Shown here in pieces: positions 55,852 to 64,000 of a stretch of 64,000 nucleotides of DNA. The DNA lies in NCBI GenBank assembly GCA_012511175.1, contig JAAZGO010000019.1, positions 1 to 64,000 of the forward strand. Direction: 5' to 3'. The notes under the pieces were generated by a model, which did no database searches, had not been told where the DNA came from, and saw nothing but the letters and a program-made list of their open reading frames with translations. The stretch's first letter is position 1. Each line of letters begins with the position of its first letter. Both the position numbers and the translations under genes were made by a program. This stretch comes from Fastidiosipila sp. (GTDB taxonomy: Bacteria > Bacillota > Clostridia > Saccharofermentanales > DTU023).

Positions 55852-57830
55852 GACGCAAAATCCCCGCCATCATCCTGCTGCTCACTGGTCTCTTCCTGGC
55901 CCGCAGCCAAACGGTCCAGGCTTACATTGACCCGGCCACCACCACCTACCTGATTCAGATTGTCTCGGCCCTTGTCATTACCCTGGGCGTGACCGCCGGC
56001 ATTTTTTTTAACCGGATCCGCCTCTTTTTCCTGAATTTCCGTGTCAGCCTTGGAAGACTCTGGATCAGGCTTTTCGCAAAAAGAGACCGGCTGCCTGTCC
56101 CTGCGGACCGGACGCTGCGGACAGGAGCCAATGAAAAAATCGACAAGGTCAGCTTCCTGTGGGCCGACCGGCGCTCTTTCCGGGAGCGGCTGCTGTCCGC
56201 CCTCCCGGCCGCAGCCAGTCTTTGCTTTACCTTTTTCGTCTTCGGCATCTTCGAGCTTTACGCGGGCAATCTGGAAGATATGACCTTTTCCTTTGGCAGT
56301 CTTGTCGGCCCCTTGATCCTGATCGCCTCCGCGGGGACTGTCCTGATCGCTTTGGCATCCGCCCTCCTCCGGGGCCGGCTCTTTGATCTGACCCTGTCCC
56401 TGCTTCTTGGTTTGGGTCTTTCCCTTTATGTCCAGGCGAATTTCCTGAATGCGGGTCTGGGCAGGCTGACCGGAGACGCGGTTGCCTGGGAGGAAGTTAC
56501 GGGTAAGATGGCGGCCAACCTTACTCTCTGGACCTTACTCATCCTGCTGCCACTTCTGGTCAGATTCCTTAGCGGGAAAACCTGGCGGCGCCTTGCCTTT
56601 ATCCTCCCCCTGATTCTGGTGGGCACCCAGCTGATCACGGCCATTTTCTCTTATGCGGGGGAGCCCGGCCTGCGAAAGGACAGGTCTGACAGCTACCTGT
56701 CCAGGCAGGGAATTTATGAAGTTGCTGACGGCAACAACATCATTGTCTTCATTCTGGACCGCCTGGACAACCGCTTTCTGGACCTGGTCGAAAGCGACGA
56801 CCCTCATTTCTTTGACCGTCTGGACGGTTTCACACGTTTTACCAACAACACCTCACGTTACAGCCAGACCTTTCCCTCCGTCACCGAATCGCTGACGGGC
56901 GTCCCCTACGACTTCAAGGAAGGCTACAGAGATTACTTAAAAAGAGCCTGGCGGGAGGGAAGCTTTATCCCCGGCCTCAAGGAGGCGGGTTTTACCTGCA
57001 AACTCTATCTGACACCCAGCCAGGCCTACGATGAGGCCCGTGACCTGTCACTGCTGGCGGACAATCTGGCCAAAGGCAGACCCGAGATCGACACAAGAAA
57101 GCTGCTGGCCAGCTTGATCCGGCTGAATGCCTATCGCTCAGTTCCCCTGGCTCTCAAACCTTTCTACTGGACAGGCAGTCAGGAATTTTCCCAGCTGACC
57201 CATGCCGCGCCTGGCCCCGCCCCCTACGAACTGGACGACCCGCTCTTCTATGACGGTCTCCTTAACCAGGGCCTGAAGGTCACGGCGGATAGCGGGAATT
57301 TCATATTCCTGCATCTGAACGGCTCCCACCCCCCTTTCACCATGGACGAACAGGCTCAAAGGGTGCAGGCCGGCAATTCTTCCTACCTGCTCCAGACCAA
57401 GGGCTGTTTCCACATCCTTTACGAATACCTGGACCAGCTCAAAGCCGTGAGGCAATACGCCGGCTCGACCATCATCATCACCGGTGACCACGGAGCCAGA
57501 AGCAGCGATGTCCTGCCGCCTGAAGCTGCCATGGTGACAGGACTCTTTGTGAAGCCCGCTGGCAGGGAGGGAAGTCCGCTTGAATTCAATGAGGCACCGG
57601 TCTCCTCCGACAATTTCCGGGCCACGGTCTGCCAGGCGGCCGGCCTGGATCAGGGCGCCTGTGGACCCGGCTACTTCGAGCTGGCCCCTGATCAGCAGCT
57701 GCCCCGCTACGTCTATCACCGCCTTTTCCCATCCGGAGGCAAGCCTGGCCGCCTTTTAATCTACCGGATTCTGGGGGATGCCGGGGATTTCAATAATTGG
57801 CAGCTGGCGGGTGAAGAAATCCTGCCCTAG
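55848..57830 (+). CDS. Membrane AlkP-superfamily phosphotransferase / sulfatase-like protein (LtaS-like)
   Basis: The 660-residue protein has a signal-like span (7-24), then YIDPATTTYL (26-35), a motif seen at the N-terminus of related Clostridia proteins. About six more spans run to residue 265. The extracellular catalytic domain (295-640) keeps the AlkP-superfamily layout: IIVFILDRLDN (298-308, metal Asp), candidate nucleophile Thr341 in SQTFPSVTESL, FLHLNGSHPPF (487-497), and TGDHGA (545-550, metal Asp-His). LtaS-type members transfer phosphoglycerol or phosphoethanolamine; the group moved here is unknown. ATG 55848 overlaps the fusion gene (ATGA), so the two are translationally coupled. 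Confidence 0.84.
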   Translation: MRRKIPAIILLLTGLFLARSQTVQAYIDPATTTYLIQIVSALVITLGVTAGIFFNRIRLFFLNFRVSLGRLWIRLFAKRDRLPVPADRTLRTGANEKIDKVSFLWADRRSFRERLLSALPAAASLCFTFFVFGIFELYAGNLEDMTFSFGSLVGPLILIASAGTVLIALASALLRGRLFDLTLSLLLGLGLSLYVQANFLNAGLGRLTGDAVAWEEVTGKMAANLTLWTLLILLPLLVRFLSGKTWRRLAFILPLILVGTQLITAIFSYAGEPGLRKDRSDSYLSRQGIYEVADGNNIIVFILDRLDNRFLDLVESDDPHFFDRLDGFTRFTNNTSRYSQTFPSVTESLTGVPYDFKEGYRDYLKRAWREGSFIPGLKEAGFTCKLYLTPSQAYDEARDLSLLADNLAKGRPEIDTRKLLASLIRLNAYRSVPLALKPFYWTGSQEFSQLTHAAPGPAPYELDDPLFYDGLLNQGLKVTADSGNFIFLHLNGSHPPFTMDEQAQRVQAGNSSYLLQTKGCFHILYEYLDQLKAVRQYAGSTIIITGDHGARSSDVLPPEAAMVTGLFVKPAGREGSPLEFNEAPVSSDNFRATVCQAAGLDQGACGPGYFELAPDQQLPRYVYHRLFPSGGKPGRLLIYRILGDAGDFNNWQLAGEEILP

Positions 57831-57869
57831 AAATCAGTCCGGGAAAAACCACGGAAGCGGATCCTGCCT

Positions 57870-58847
57870 TTATTCATCAGAGGATTTTCGAAAGCGGTCG
57901 AAGAAATCTTGGGACAGGAGGGGGTTGGCTGCTACGCCTGACACCATTTCCCTGTAGCGGGCTGTGATGGCTTCCGCCAGGGGGAGCCCGGGGTAAATGG
58001 CATATTCGTGGAAAAAGGCATTGAGATCCGCCTTGGTATCGTAAATTTCATCCGCGATATCGGAGATAAAATAGCGGCTGTTGGGCAGGGCGATCCCTGA
58101 AATCAGGGGAACCCGGCTCCAAATGATCCGCCAGGGCCCCAAAGGGATGCCGGGCAGAGGCGAAACCCGCCGGTGTGTCCGCCGTTCGCTTTCGCGGACG
58201 AAACGGACGTCCTCCAGGATCATGCAAAGATCCGACAGGGCCTTTGATACAGAGGAGCGGGGGTAGGTGTACTGGAGGGTCAGCCAACCGCATAAATAAA
58301 GATAATGACAGGCCCTCAGCCGGATCAGGTTCTGCACCTGATCGGTTTCCTCCCGCCTTTTCAGAATCGAGAGTGAGGTAAAAAGAAGGCTGAGATCCCG
58401 GTAGCTGAGGCTGTCGGCAAAGGTCTTCAGCTCGGCCAGGGTCCGGATCTCTTTCAATTGGCCCAGCAGCCGGGACGAATCGGCCGGCAGCTGACTCTCA
58501 ATCAGTTCCACCGGGAGCGGATGCAATTCCCGGCAGCCTTGGACGGCTTCCCTGAAAGACTTGTATTTGAGTGATTTCCTCCGCTTTCGCACTTCTTCAG
58601 GGTCCAGGTGCCTGGAACGGGCGGATCTGAGCAGGACGCCTGCCACCGGCGGTGAGAGCCGGCGGGCGGGCGGGCCTTCTCGATCAGCCTGGCGCTCGAG
58701 CAAAGCCATGACTTCCTTTTTTTCGGCCTTTTCGTGGGTCTCCCGTTTGATCCGGGGCGAGCGGATCCGGGCAAGGCGCGCATCTTCCCCTGAAGCGCCT
58801 TCCGGCTTTCGCATCCTGCCGTCTTTCTCTGAATGGTTTTCGTCCAT
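57870..58847 (-). CDS. Protein of unknown function, basic N-terminus
   Basis: I do not recognise the 325-residue protein. The first ~90 residues are highly charged and low in complexity (many Arg, Glu, Lys) and probably disordered. Residues 100-325 look globular and helical, with LSYRDLSLLFTSLSILKRRE, ACHYLYLCGWLTLQYTY and FFHEYAIYPGLPLAEAITAR. No signal peptide or certain membrane segment is visible. It lies 18 nt downstream of the membrane coiled-coil gene and is the last gene of the run from recG. Convergent with the LtaS-like gene; the 39-nt gap between them shows no terminator. Confidence 0.7.
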   Translation of the reverse strand: MDENHSEKDGRMRKPEGASGEDARLARIRSPRIKRETHEKAEKKEVMALLERQADREGPPARRLSPPVAGVLLRSARSRHLDPEEVRKRRKSLKYKSFREAVQGCRELHPLPVELIESQLPADSSRLLGQLKEIRTLAELKTFADSLSYRDLSLLFTSLSILKRREETDQVQNLIRLRACHYLYLCGWLTLQYTYPRSSVSKALSDLCMILEDVRFVRESERRTHRRVSPLPGIPLGPWRIIWSRVPLISGIALPNSRYFISDIADEIYDTKADLNAFFHEYAIYPGLPLAEAITARYREMVSGVAANPLLSQDFFDRFRKSSDE

Positions 58848-58865
58848 GGCTGTCAGTCCCGGCCC

Positions 58866-60383
58866 CTATTGCCCCGGGCCGCCCCGGATTGCTGCAGGCA
58901 GCGCATCGATGGCGTCACGGATTTCAGCGGTTGTGAAGGTCAGCCGTTCCACGATTTCCGCCAGGCTGACATCGAATTCTTCCAGGGTTTTGGTGACAAA
59001 GCCGCTTGACTCCTTGGTAAAATTGATGGTATTGCCGGTGATCTGGCGGCCAAGTTCTTCCAGCGCCGCCAGTTGCTCATCCAGCCGTTCCAGAAGAATG
59101 GCCGCACTCTTGTTCTGCGAGGCTGACATGCGGACCGAGGCCTCGATGGTTTTCGCGCTCTCGACGATGCCCTCGCCCAGCCTGTCGGCGTGCAGACGTA
59201 TCAGGTCGGACAGGCGGTCGATGTGGGAAACCAGATTCGTCTCCTGGCCGCTGTAAAGCGCCGTCATCTTTTCCGTGCTTGTCCCCATGATTTCCAAGTT
59301 GTCGCTGATAGCCGCCATTTCGTCAGCCATGTCATTTTTGGCCAGGGCCATCAGTCGCAGGGTCTCCTGGACGTCACGGACCACCTCCTGGCTTTCCAAG
59401 CGTGTCCGTTCCATGGTTGTGACCGATTCCTCCATCATCCTGGCACTGTTTTCAGCCACCTGGTAAAGGGTCTGGAGTTTATCCGGCAGGGACGACAGAT
59501 GGACCGACAGGGCCTCAGCGACGGCCGAGGAAAAAGTTCCGGCCAGTTCAGTCATCCCCTTTTCCTGTTTTTCTGCCAGTGACCGTGCAAGCCCGGTCAG
59601 GGCATGGTTGGCTTCCTGGAGCGAAGGCGCCACTTCCTGGCTCATGATTTCCCGGACACTGATGCTGATGCCTTCTGCGAACTCACCCTTGGCCAATTCA
59701 TTGGCCAGTTCGGAAAAGGCCTTGACTTCACCGCGCATTTTTTCCCCATAGCCAATCAATTCACTGACCAGGAGGGCAACGCCTGTTCGATCGGTAAAAA
59801 CCGGCAGATAGCCTGACAGGGCAGTGACGACCCTGTCCCGTTCCTTATCCACATGACGTGCCGTACGGACGGCGTAGCCGTAGATGATGAGGGAAGCGGT
59901 CACCGAAAGAAGAAAGGCGGCCAGTGCCGGCGGGATGACCCGCCCGGTCATGTCCGCCATCATGGAGATGAGCAGGGCCAGCACCAGCCAGAGTGTCCCG
60001 ACTGAAAAAGAGATCAGGGCGTAAAGCCTGCCGGCCGCCAGAAGCGGGGCTGGCTGCAACAAACCGCGTGCCTTCATAACAGGTTGGGGGTCGGGCAGGA
60101 GCCTTCCCTCAAAATTGGCCTGGCTGATCCGTCCCATCTCCTCCCCGAACAAGCGGAAATCCTCCCTTTCAGCGTTGGCAAAGACTTCCGCGACGGCATC
60201 AGCGGGAAGTGTCCCTCCCCTTTGCGCACTGGTCAGGATCATAACGGCCTCATCAGCCAGAACCGATCCGGAGCGGGTCAGACGGCGGTTTTTCAAAATT
60301 CCCGCTGCCAGGAGGGCAATCACCCCGGCGGCCACTATACCGGTTGCCACCATGATCACCATGAAAATGCTTGTGCTGTCCAT
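58866..60383 (-). CDS. Three-span membrane protein with a long helical tail (MotA/ExbB/ZorA-like plan)
   Basis: The 505-residue protein has one span at 5-30, a cytoplasmic stretch, then two spans at 121-142 and 149-172. A helical coiled-coil tail of over 300 residues follows (SLAEKQEKGMTELAGTFSSA, then EVVRDVQETLRLMALAKNDM). The plan resembles MotA/ExbB-type motor subunits such as ZorA, but I cannot identify the proton-channel motif, and no OmpA-type partner is adjacent; a chemoreceptor-like or scaffold role is equally possible. ATG 60383 has GAGG 5 nt upstream; GTG 60401, overlapping the ddl stop, is the alternative. Confidence 0.72.
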   Translation of the reverse strand: MDSTSIFMVIMVATGIVAAGVIALLAAGILKNRRLTRSGSVLADEAVMILTSAQRGGTLPADAVAEVFANAEREDFRLFGEEMGRISQANFEGRLLPDPQPVMKARGLLQPAPLLAAGRLYALISFSVGTLWLVLALLISMMADMTGRVIPPALAAFLLSVTASLIIYGYAVRTARHVDKERDRVVTALSGYLPVFTDRTGVALLVSELIGYGEKMRGEVKAFSELANELAKGEFAEGISISVREIMSQEVAPSLQEANHALTGLARSLAEKQEKGMTELAGTFSSAVAEALSVHLSSLPDKLQTLYQVAENSARMMEESVTTMERTRLESQEVVRDVQETLRLMALAKNDMADEMAAISDNLEIMGTSTEKMTALYSGQETNLVSHIDRLSDLIRLHADRLGEGIVESAKTIEASVRMSASQNKSAAILLERLDEQLAALEELGRQITGNTINFTKESSGFVTKTLEEFDVSLAEIVERLTFTTAEIRDAIDALPAAIRGGPGQ

Positions 60384-60397
60384 AATAACCTCGTTTT

Positions 60398-61480
60398 TCA
60401 CTTATCCTCACGCGTGAGCGCGAGTCCGATCAACTTTTCCAGCAATTCGCCATCCCTGTAGCCGGCCGCCCGGAACAGACGGGGGTACATGCTGATGCTG
60501 ACAAAACCCGGAATCGTATTGATTTCGCTCAGCAAAAGGCGCTGGTCATCGGCCAGGAAAAAGTCGATCCTGGCCATGCCGTAACAGTCAATGGCCCGCC
60601 AGGCCTCTGCTGCCATCCGTTTCACCTGGCCGGCGGTCTGCGGGCTGATATCGGCCGGAATGATGAGCTGGGTGGTTGAGTGCTCCTCATATTTGGAATC
60701 ATAATCGTAAAACTCCCGGTCGGGAACCACCTCCCCGATGGGGGAAAGTTCGGGATCCCCGTAACCGCCCAGCGCGGCAACTTCCAGTTCGCGGCCCTTG
60801 ACTCCCTCCTCTATCAGGACTTTGCGGTCATGGGAAAAGGCGTGGCTCAGCGCCTCCTGCAGAAAGTCCCTTGACTGAACCCGGGAAATTCCCAAAGAAG
60901 AGCCGCCCCGTGCCGGCTTGGTGAAAAGCGGAAAGCGCAGTCCCTCAATAAGCCGGTCGATCGACCGCTCGTCCAGCTTTCGCCAGGTATCGCGGTCAAG
61001 TGAACGCCAGGGTGTATGCGCGATACCCATTTTCTCAAAGATGATATTGGCAAGGCTCTTGTCCATGGCCAGGGCGCTGGCGGCCATGCCGGCACCAACG
61101 AAGGGAATCCCCGCCAGTTCCAGCATGCCCTGGAGGGTTCCGTCCTCCCCCTTGGGTCCATGCAAAACGGGAAAGACACAGTCAGCGGCATAACTGACTG
61201 TCTGCCCCTCCCGGCTCAAAAAAAGGAAATGCTTGCCTGTATCCGGCACCAGGGTTGCCGGGAAAACAGGTCCCCGGTCGAACCAGCTGCCGTCCCGCAT
61301 GGCTCCGGTCGGGCCGAAATAGGCGTACCAGCTGCCCGCCCGGGTAATGCCGACGGGCAGCGGGCGGTAACGGTCACTCTGACGGAGGGTGTCAATGATG
61401 AAGGCCGCAGACGAGCGCGAGACTTCGTGCTCCCCCGACCTTCCGCCGAAAAGAACAACCACATTCAGTTCAGATTCCAT
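60398..61480 (-). CDS. ddl: D-alanine-D-alanine ligase
   Basis: The 360-residue ATP-grasp enzyme begins VVVLFGGRSGEHEVSRSSA. Its omega loop FYDYDSKYEEHSTTQ keeps the Tyr and Lys of D-Ala-D-Ala ligases rather than the D-lactate type. MARIDFFLADDQRLLLSEIN and TIPGFVSISMYPRLF give the metal-binding Glu/Asn. It makes the peptidoglycan dipeptide in the cytoplasm. The start overlaps the previous gene by 11 nt. The linkage to coaD and rsmD is unusual; ddl often sits with murF. Confidence 0.92.
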   Translation of the reverse strand: MESELNVVVLFGGRSGEHEVSRSSAAFIIDTLRQSDRYRPLPVGITRAGSWYAYFGPTGAMRDGSWFDRGPVFPATLVPDTGKHFLFLSREGQTVSYAADCVFPVLHGPKGEDGTLQGMLELAGIPFVGAGMAASALAMDKSLANIIFEKMGIAHTPWRSLDRDTWRKLDERSIDRLIEGLRFPLFTKPARGGSSLGISRVQSRDFLQEALSHAFSHDRKVLIEEGVKGRELEVAALGGYGDPELSPIGEVVPDREFYDYDSKYEEHSTTQLIIPADISPQTAGQVKRMAAEAWRAIDCYGMARIDFFLADDQRLLLSEINTIPGFVSISMYPRLFRAAGYRDGELLEKLIGLALTREDK

Positions 61481-62000
61481 CGGGATCCCCGAGACTCTTC
61501 TTGTTGCGGGTGATGTTGACCAGGATGTCCGTCAGGTGATTTTCCAAATTGGTCATCATCTCCCGGGCGTAGTGAATGGCGGCCACCCGGATATCCGCCC
61601 CCTGGCGGGTCGCCTCGTCGATCAGGGCGGAAGCGTTGTTGATCGCCTGCTGGGTCACCTCATGCTCGTCGATCATCCGGGCCATCTGTGCCTCGGCGTC
61701 ACGCATGATGGTGTCGGCCTCCCGCCTGGCCTGGTTAATCAGCTGCCTGTTTTGCTGCAGCACCCATTTGGCCCGGTCAAGTTCCTCCGGCAATCCTTCG
61801 CGGATCATGCGGACCAAAAAGAGCATTTCTTCCCGCTCGACCAGGCATTTATCAGAGAAGGGAAGGTTTTTGGCCTCCATCAATTCGGTTTCCAGCCGAT
61901 CCAGCAGGGTCGCGGCATTCCTGTCATCCCGCTGGCGGGCGGGCCGTCGGTTTTCTTCCCTGGCCCTGTCATCCATCCGTCTGTTTGGGTTATCGTTCAT
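61470..62000 (-). CDS. Conserved coiled-coil protein (DivIVA / ATP-synthase-b-like)
   Basis: The 176-residue protein has a charged N-terminus (residues 1-35) and a long helix (LLDRLETELMEAKNLPFSDK, VLQQNRQLINQARREADTIM, LIDEATRQGADI). Such proteins are often named ATPase or DivIVA-like in Clostridia, but no activity is shown. Heptad-like spacing suggests a dimeric scaffold, perhaps at the division site. ATG 62000 has GGGAGG upstream; the longer frame to 62021 does not. It lies between coaD and ddl. Confidence 0.75.
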   Translation of the reverse strand: MNDNPNRRMDDRAREENRRPARQRDDRNAATLLDRLETELMEAKNLPFSDKCLVEREEMLFLVRMIREGLPEELDRAKWVLQQNRQLINQARREADTIMRDAEAQMARMIDEHEVTQQAINNASALIDEATRQGADIRVAAIHYAREMMTNLENHLTDILVNITRNKKSLGDPDGI

Positions 62001-62042
62001 GCGCCAACCTCCCGCTGTCACAAGCGCGCAGATCTCCGCGCC

Positions 62043-62558
62043 CTAGCTTGTGGCCTCTTGCCCATAACTTTCAATTACTTCCGATTCAATCACCGCGGGA
62101 ACCATGCCCTCAATGTCACCGCCCAGCCGCAGCAACTCGCGGACTAGCGACGATGAGAGATGGCGCTTGTCAGGAAGCGAGGGAAGAAAGAGGGTATCGA
62201 CTCCTCCGCCGATCCTGCGGTTGACTTCGGCCATGGCCGCTTCTTCTTCAAACTGTGCCCCGCTCCTCACGCCACGGACGATGGTCTTCACTTCGTTCTG
62301 CCGGCAAAAATCAACCAGGAGGCCGTCCAGGGGAATGACCTGGACTTGCGGACAGCCATCGAAGACCTTGCGGATCCATGACGCCCGCAGAAAGCGGTCA
62401 GCGGCCGGTTTTTTCCGGGAATTATCAAAAACCGCCACATAGAGCCGGTCGCACAGCTTGAGGGCCCGTTCCGCCACATCCAGATGACCGGCCGTAAAGG
62501 GATCAAAGGTTCCCGGAAAAACCATACTCTTTCGATCTTTCAATTGAAGAGAATTCAT
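62043..62558 (-). CDS. coaD: Phosphopantetheine adenylyltransferase
   Basis: The 171-residue protein has FPGTFDPFTAGHLDVAERAL with the T/H-x-G-H nucleotide motif, the substrate Lys and Arg in DNSRKKP and IVRGVRSGAQFEEE, and HLSSSLVRELLRLGGDI as the C-terminal ATP loop. It performs the fourth step of CoA synthesis. The recG-rsmD-coaD order is a conserved Bacillota arrangement. The start at 62558 has a modest ribosome binding site. The type II pantothenate kinase at 4787 covers the first step. Confidence 0.95.
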   Translation of the reverse strand: MNSLQLKDRKSMVFPGTFDPFTAGHLDVAERALKLCDRLYVAVFDNSRKKPAADRFLRASWIRKVFDGCPQVQVIPLDGLLVDFCRQNEVKTIVRGVRSGAQFEEEAAMAEVNRRIGGGVDTLFLPSLPDKRHLSSSLVRELLRLGGDIEGMVPAVIESEVIESYGQEATS

Positions 62559-62597
62559 CAGGCGCCTATCCTCTTGCCGGAAATTGTCATCATCCTC

Positions 62598-63161
62598 TTA
62601 TTGGGACTGAAACTGGTAAAAGGATAGCACGCCTCTGCCATACTGACAACTGCGAAGCCATGCCAGAGGCGGGCTGAAGAGGTTGGCAGCAAGCTCTTCG
62701 CCGTCCGTTTCAACAATGAGGATTCCGTCTTCTTCAAGCAGGGCCGCGAGCTTTTCCGCCCGCAGCCTCAGAAGGTCTGCTGCCTGAGGCCAGGGCGGAT
62801 CCAGGTAGATGAGATCGAAAAGATTTTTCTGCCGGACCAGCCTTTCAAGGCGGCTGCGGTAATCACCCGGGAGAACGACCGCCCCCTCGCCCAGTTTGGT
62901 CCGCCTGATGTTTTCGTAAATGGCAGCCAGGGCCTTGCGATTATTTTCAATCATAACGGCCCGGCTCGCCCCGCGTGACAGGGCTTCAAGGGCAATTTGT
63001 CCTGATCCGGCGAAGATGTCCAGGACACGGGCCCCCTCCACCCGGCTGCCCAGGATGGAAAACAGGGCCTCCTTGGTCCGGCCGGGAGTCGGCCGGCAGG
63101 TCAGGCCCGCAGGCATGACCAGCTTCACACCCTTGGCTTTTCCGCTGATGATCCTTGGCAT
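62598..63161 (-). CDS. rsmD: 16S rRNA (guanine966-N2)-methyltransferase
   Basis: The 187-residue protein begins MPRIISGKAKGVKLVMP, the RsmD opening, then RPTPGRTKEALFSIL. Its SAM motif I is VLDIFAGSGQIALEALSRGA, and the catalytic NPPY-type motif reads LDPPW. It methylates G966 of 16S rRNA. GAGGGCGG precedes ATG 63161; the open frame to 63203 is not used. It follows recG by 10 nt. Confidence 0.94.
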   Translation of the reverse strand: MPRIISGKAKGVKLVMPAGLTCRPTPGRTKEALFSILGSRVEGARVLDIFAGSGQIALEALSRGASRAVMIENNRKALAAIYENIRRTKLGEGAVVLPGDYRSRLERLVRQKNLFDLIYLDPPWPQAADLLRLRAEKLAALLEEDGILIVETDGEELAANLFSPPLAWLRSCQYGRGVLSFYQFQSQ

Positions 63162-63171
63162 GCCGCCGCCC

Positions 63172-64000
63172 TCACAATCCCGGGTGTTCCAGCCTTTTCC
63201 CATAGCGGAACCGGAAGGCTTCCATGATCATGGCATTCTCCTTTTTCTCAAGGAAGGGGTCCTGCCGGAAGAGCTGGTCGCAGGCAGCGGCTGCTTCGCG
63301 CAGGAGTTCACTGTCTTCATAGAGATTGGCAACCTTGAAATCGGGCAGTCCGTGCTGGGCGACCCCGAACAGATCACCGGGACCCCGCAAAAGCAGGTCT
63401 TGATCTGCGATGGCGAAACCACTGTGATGGCGGCAGAGGGTCTGGAGGCGTTTGCGGATCAGCGGATCCTGGCTGTCGCTGACCAGAACGCAATAGGACT
63501 GGCGGGAGGACCGCCCGACCCGGCCCCGGAGCTGATGGAGCTGGGACAGGCCGAAGCGCTCAGCGTTTTCGACCACCAGCAGGTTTGCGTCCGGCTGGTC
63601 GATCCCCACCTCAATGACTGTAGTCGAAACCAGGATATCGAGCTCACCCCGGCCAAAAGCGTCCATGACCGCCAGCTTCTCCCCGGCCCTCAACCGCCCG
63701 TGCATCAGGGCGACCCGTTTGTCGGGGAAAATGTGCTTCGACAGCCTTTCATGGACTGCGTCAGCTGAGTGGGCTGCCACGGTCTCTGAATCTTCAATCA
63801 TGGGACAGACGACATAAACTTTGAAACCTTTTTCTATCTGGCTTCGCATCAGCTGGTCGATGCGGGTCCGGTCCTTTTCGGTTGCCGTGTAAGTCTTGAC
63901 CGGGAGCCTTCCCGCAGGCATTTCCTTTATTTCTGAAATATCCAGGTCACCGTAGAGTATCATAGCCAGGGTCCGGGGTATGGGAGTCGCTGACATGACC
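63172..64000 (-). CDS. recG: ATP-dependent DNA helicase RecG, C-terminal part (start beyond window)
   Basis: The visible ~276 residues are the C-terminal helicase domain: MSATPIPRTLAMILYGDLDI (RecG motif III region), VYVVCPMIEDSE, VALMHGRLRAGEKLAVMDAF, ILVSTTVIEVGIDQPDANLL (motif V) and QLHQLRGRVGRSSRQSYCVL (motif VI). FRFRYGKRLEHPGL closes it. It remodels stalled replication forks and Holliday junctions. The N-terminal wedge and helicase lobe 1 lie outside the window. First gene seen of the recG-rsmD-coaD run. Confidence 0.93.
   Translation of the reverse strand, partial: VMSATPIPRTLAMILYGDLDISEIKEMPAGRLPVKTYTATEKDRTRIDQLMRSQIEKGFKVYVVCPMIEDSETVAAHSADAVHERLSKHIFPDKRVALMHGRLRAGEKLAVMDAFGRGELDILVSTTVIEVGIDQPDANLLVVENAERFGLSQLHQLRGRVGRSSRQSYCVLVSDSQDPLIRKRLQTLCRHHSGFAIADQDLLLRGPGDLFGVAQHGLPDFKVANLYEDSELLREAAAACDQLFRQDPFLEKKENAMIMEAFRFRYGKRLEHPGL

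Noticed and set aside
58866-60383. Zorya (ZorA) anti-phage component
   Set aside because: Only the overall plan is similar; no ZorB/C/D/E genes or channel motif were found, so I report it only as an architecture resemblance.

Overview
The window looks like chromosomal DNA from an uncultured anaerobic Bacillota of class Clostridia. The signs are roughly 55-60% GC, AGGAGG-type ribosome binding sites with frequent TTG and GTG starts, a T-box riboswitch, SepF, paired GlgC/GlgD, a PPi-type phosphofructokinase, NfnAB and an uncharacterised Clostridia-type gene set. I cannot place the family from sequence alone. The DNA is dense with genes, and most of them are housekeeping genes in long co-directional runs.

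Layout. 1-1165: the 5' half of a 16S rRNA gene on the minus strand, with its leader and two promoter candidates. 1230-3498: nfnAB (electron-bifurcating transhydrogenase). 3499-4786: an AT-rich stretch with a strong hairpin and an orphan gene. 4787-9715 (minus): ynbB-like PLP enzyme, HlyD-like protein, yggS, sepF and coaW. 9745-9938: tRNA-Leu(GAG) with its promoter and terminator. 10045-13837 (plus): an ABC exporter and PPi-phosphofructokinase. 13834-21609 (minus): glycogen operon glgB-glgC-glgD-glgA plus a GH13 enzyme. 21721-38554 (minus): mutS2, pgsA, dnaE, phosphoglucomutase, uvrB, udg, lysS, greA, guaB and pyrG. 38696-42640: a surface 5'-nucleotidase, a MATE exporter and an SRAP protein. 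42659-43754: tRNA-Ser(CGA) followed by a small AT-rich insert with a HigBA-type toxin-antitoxin pair. 43780-49082 (plus): a Trp T-box, trpBA and a TrpXYZ-like ABC importer. 49046-57830: a putative cell-surface phosphopolymer locus, with an operon for ABC import plus a nucleotidyltransferase divergent from a YidC/glycerophosphotransferase fusion and an AlkP-superfamily transferase. 57870-64000 (minus): recG (partial), rsmD, coaD, a coiled-coil protein, ddl, a membrane coiled-coil protein and an unknown protein.

How the genes work together. The glycogen operon makes and branches alpha-glucan. Phosphoglucomutase supplies glucose-1-phosphate, and the PFP next door could use the PPi released by GlgC. 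The trp block holds only the last two trp genes under a Trp T-box. TrpB looks intact, but TrpA has lost its catalytic glutamate and phosphate-site glycines, which points to indole salvage. The 49-58 kb block joins import of a small anionic solute, CMP/UMP-type activation, polymer transfer and a membrane phosphotransferase. It is the best candidate here for a little-described system.

Two other points stand out. CTP synthase carries Gly where the glutaminase Cys should be. The HigB toxin gene has a one-base frameshift at a T-run that could also be a slippage site.
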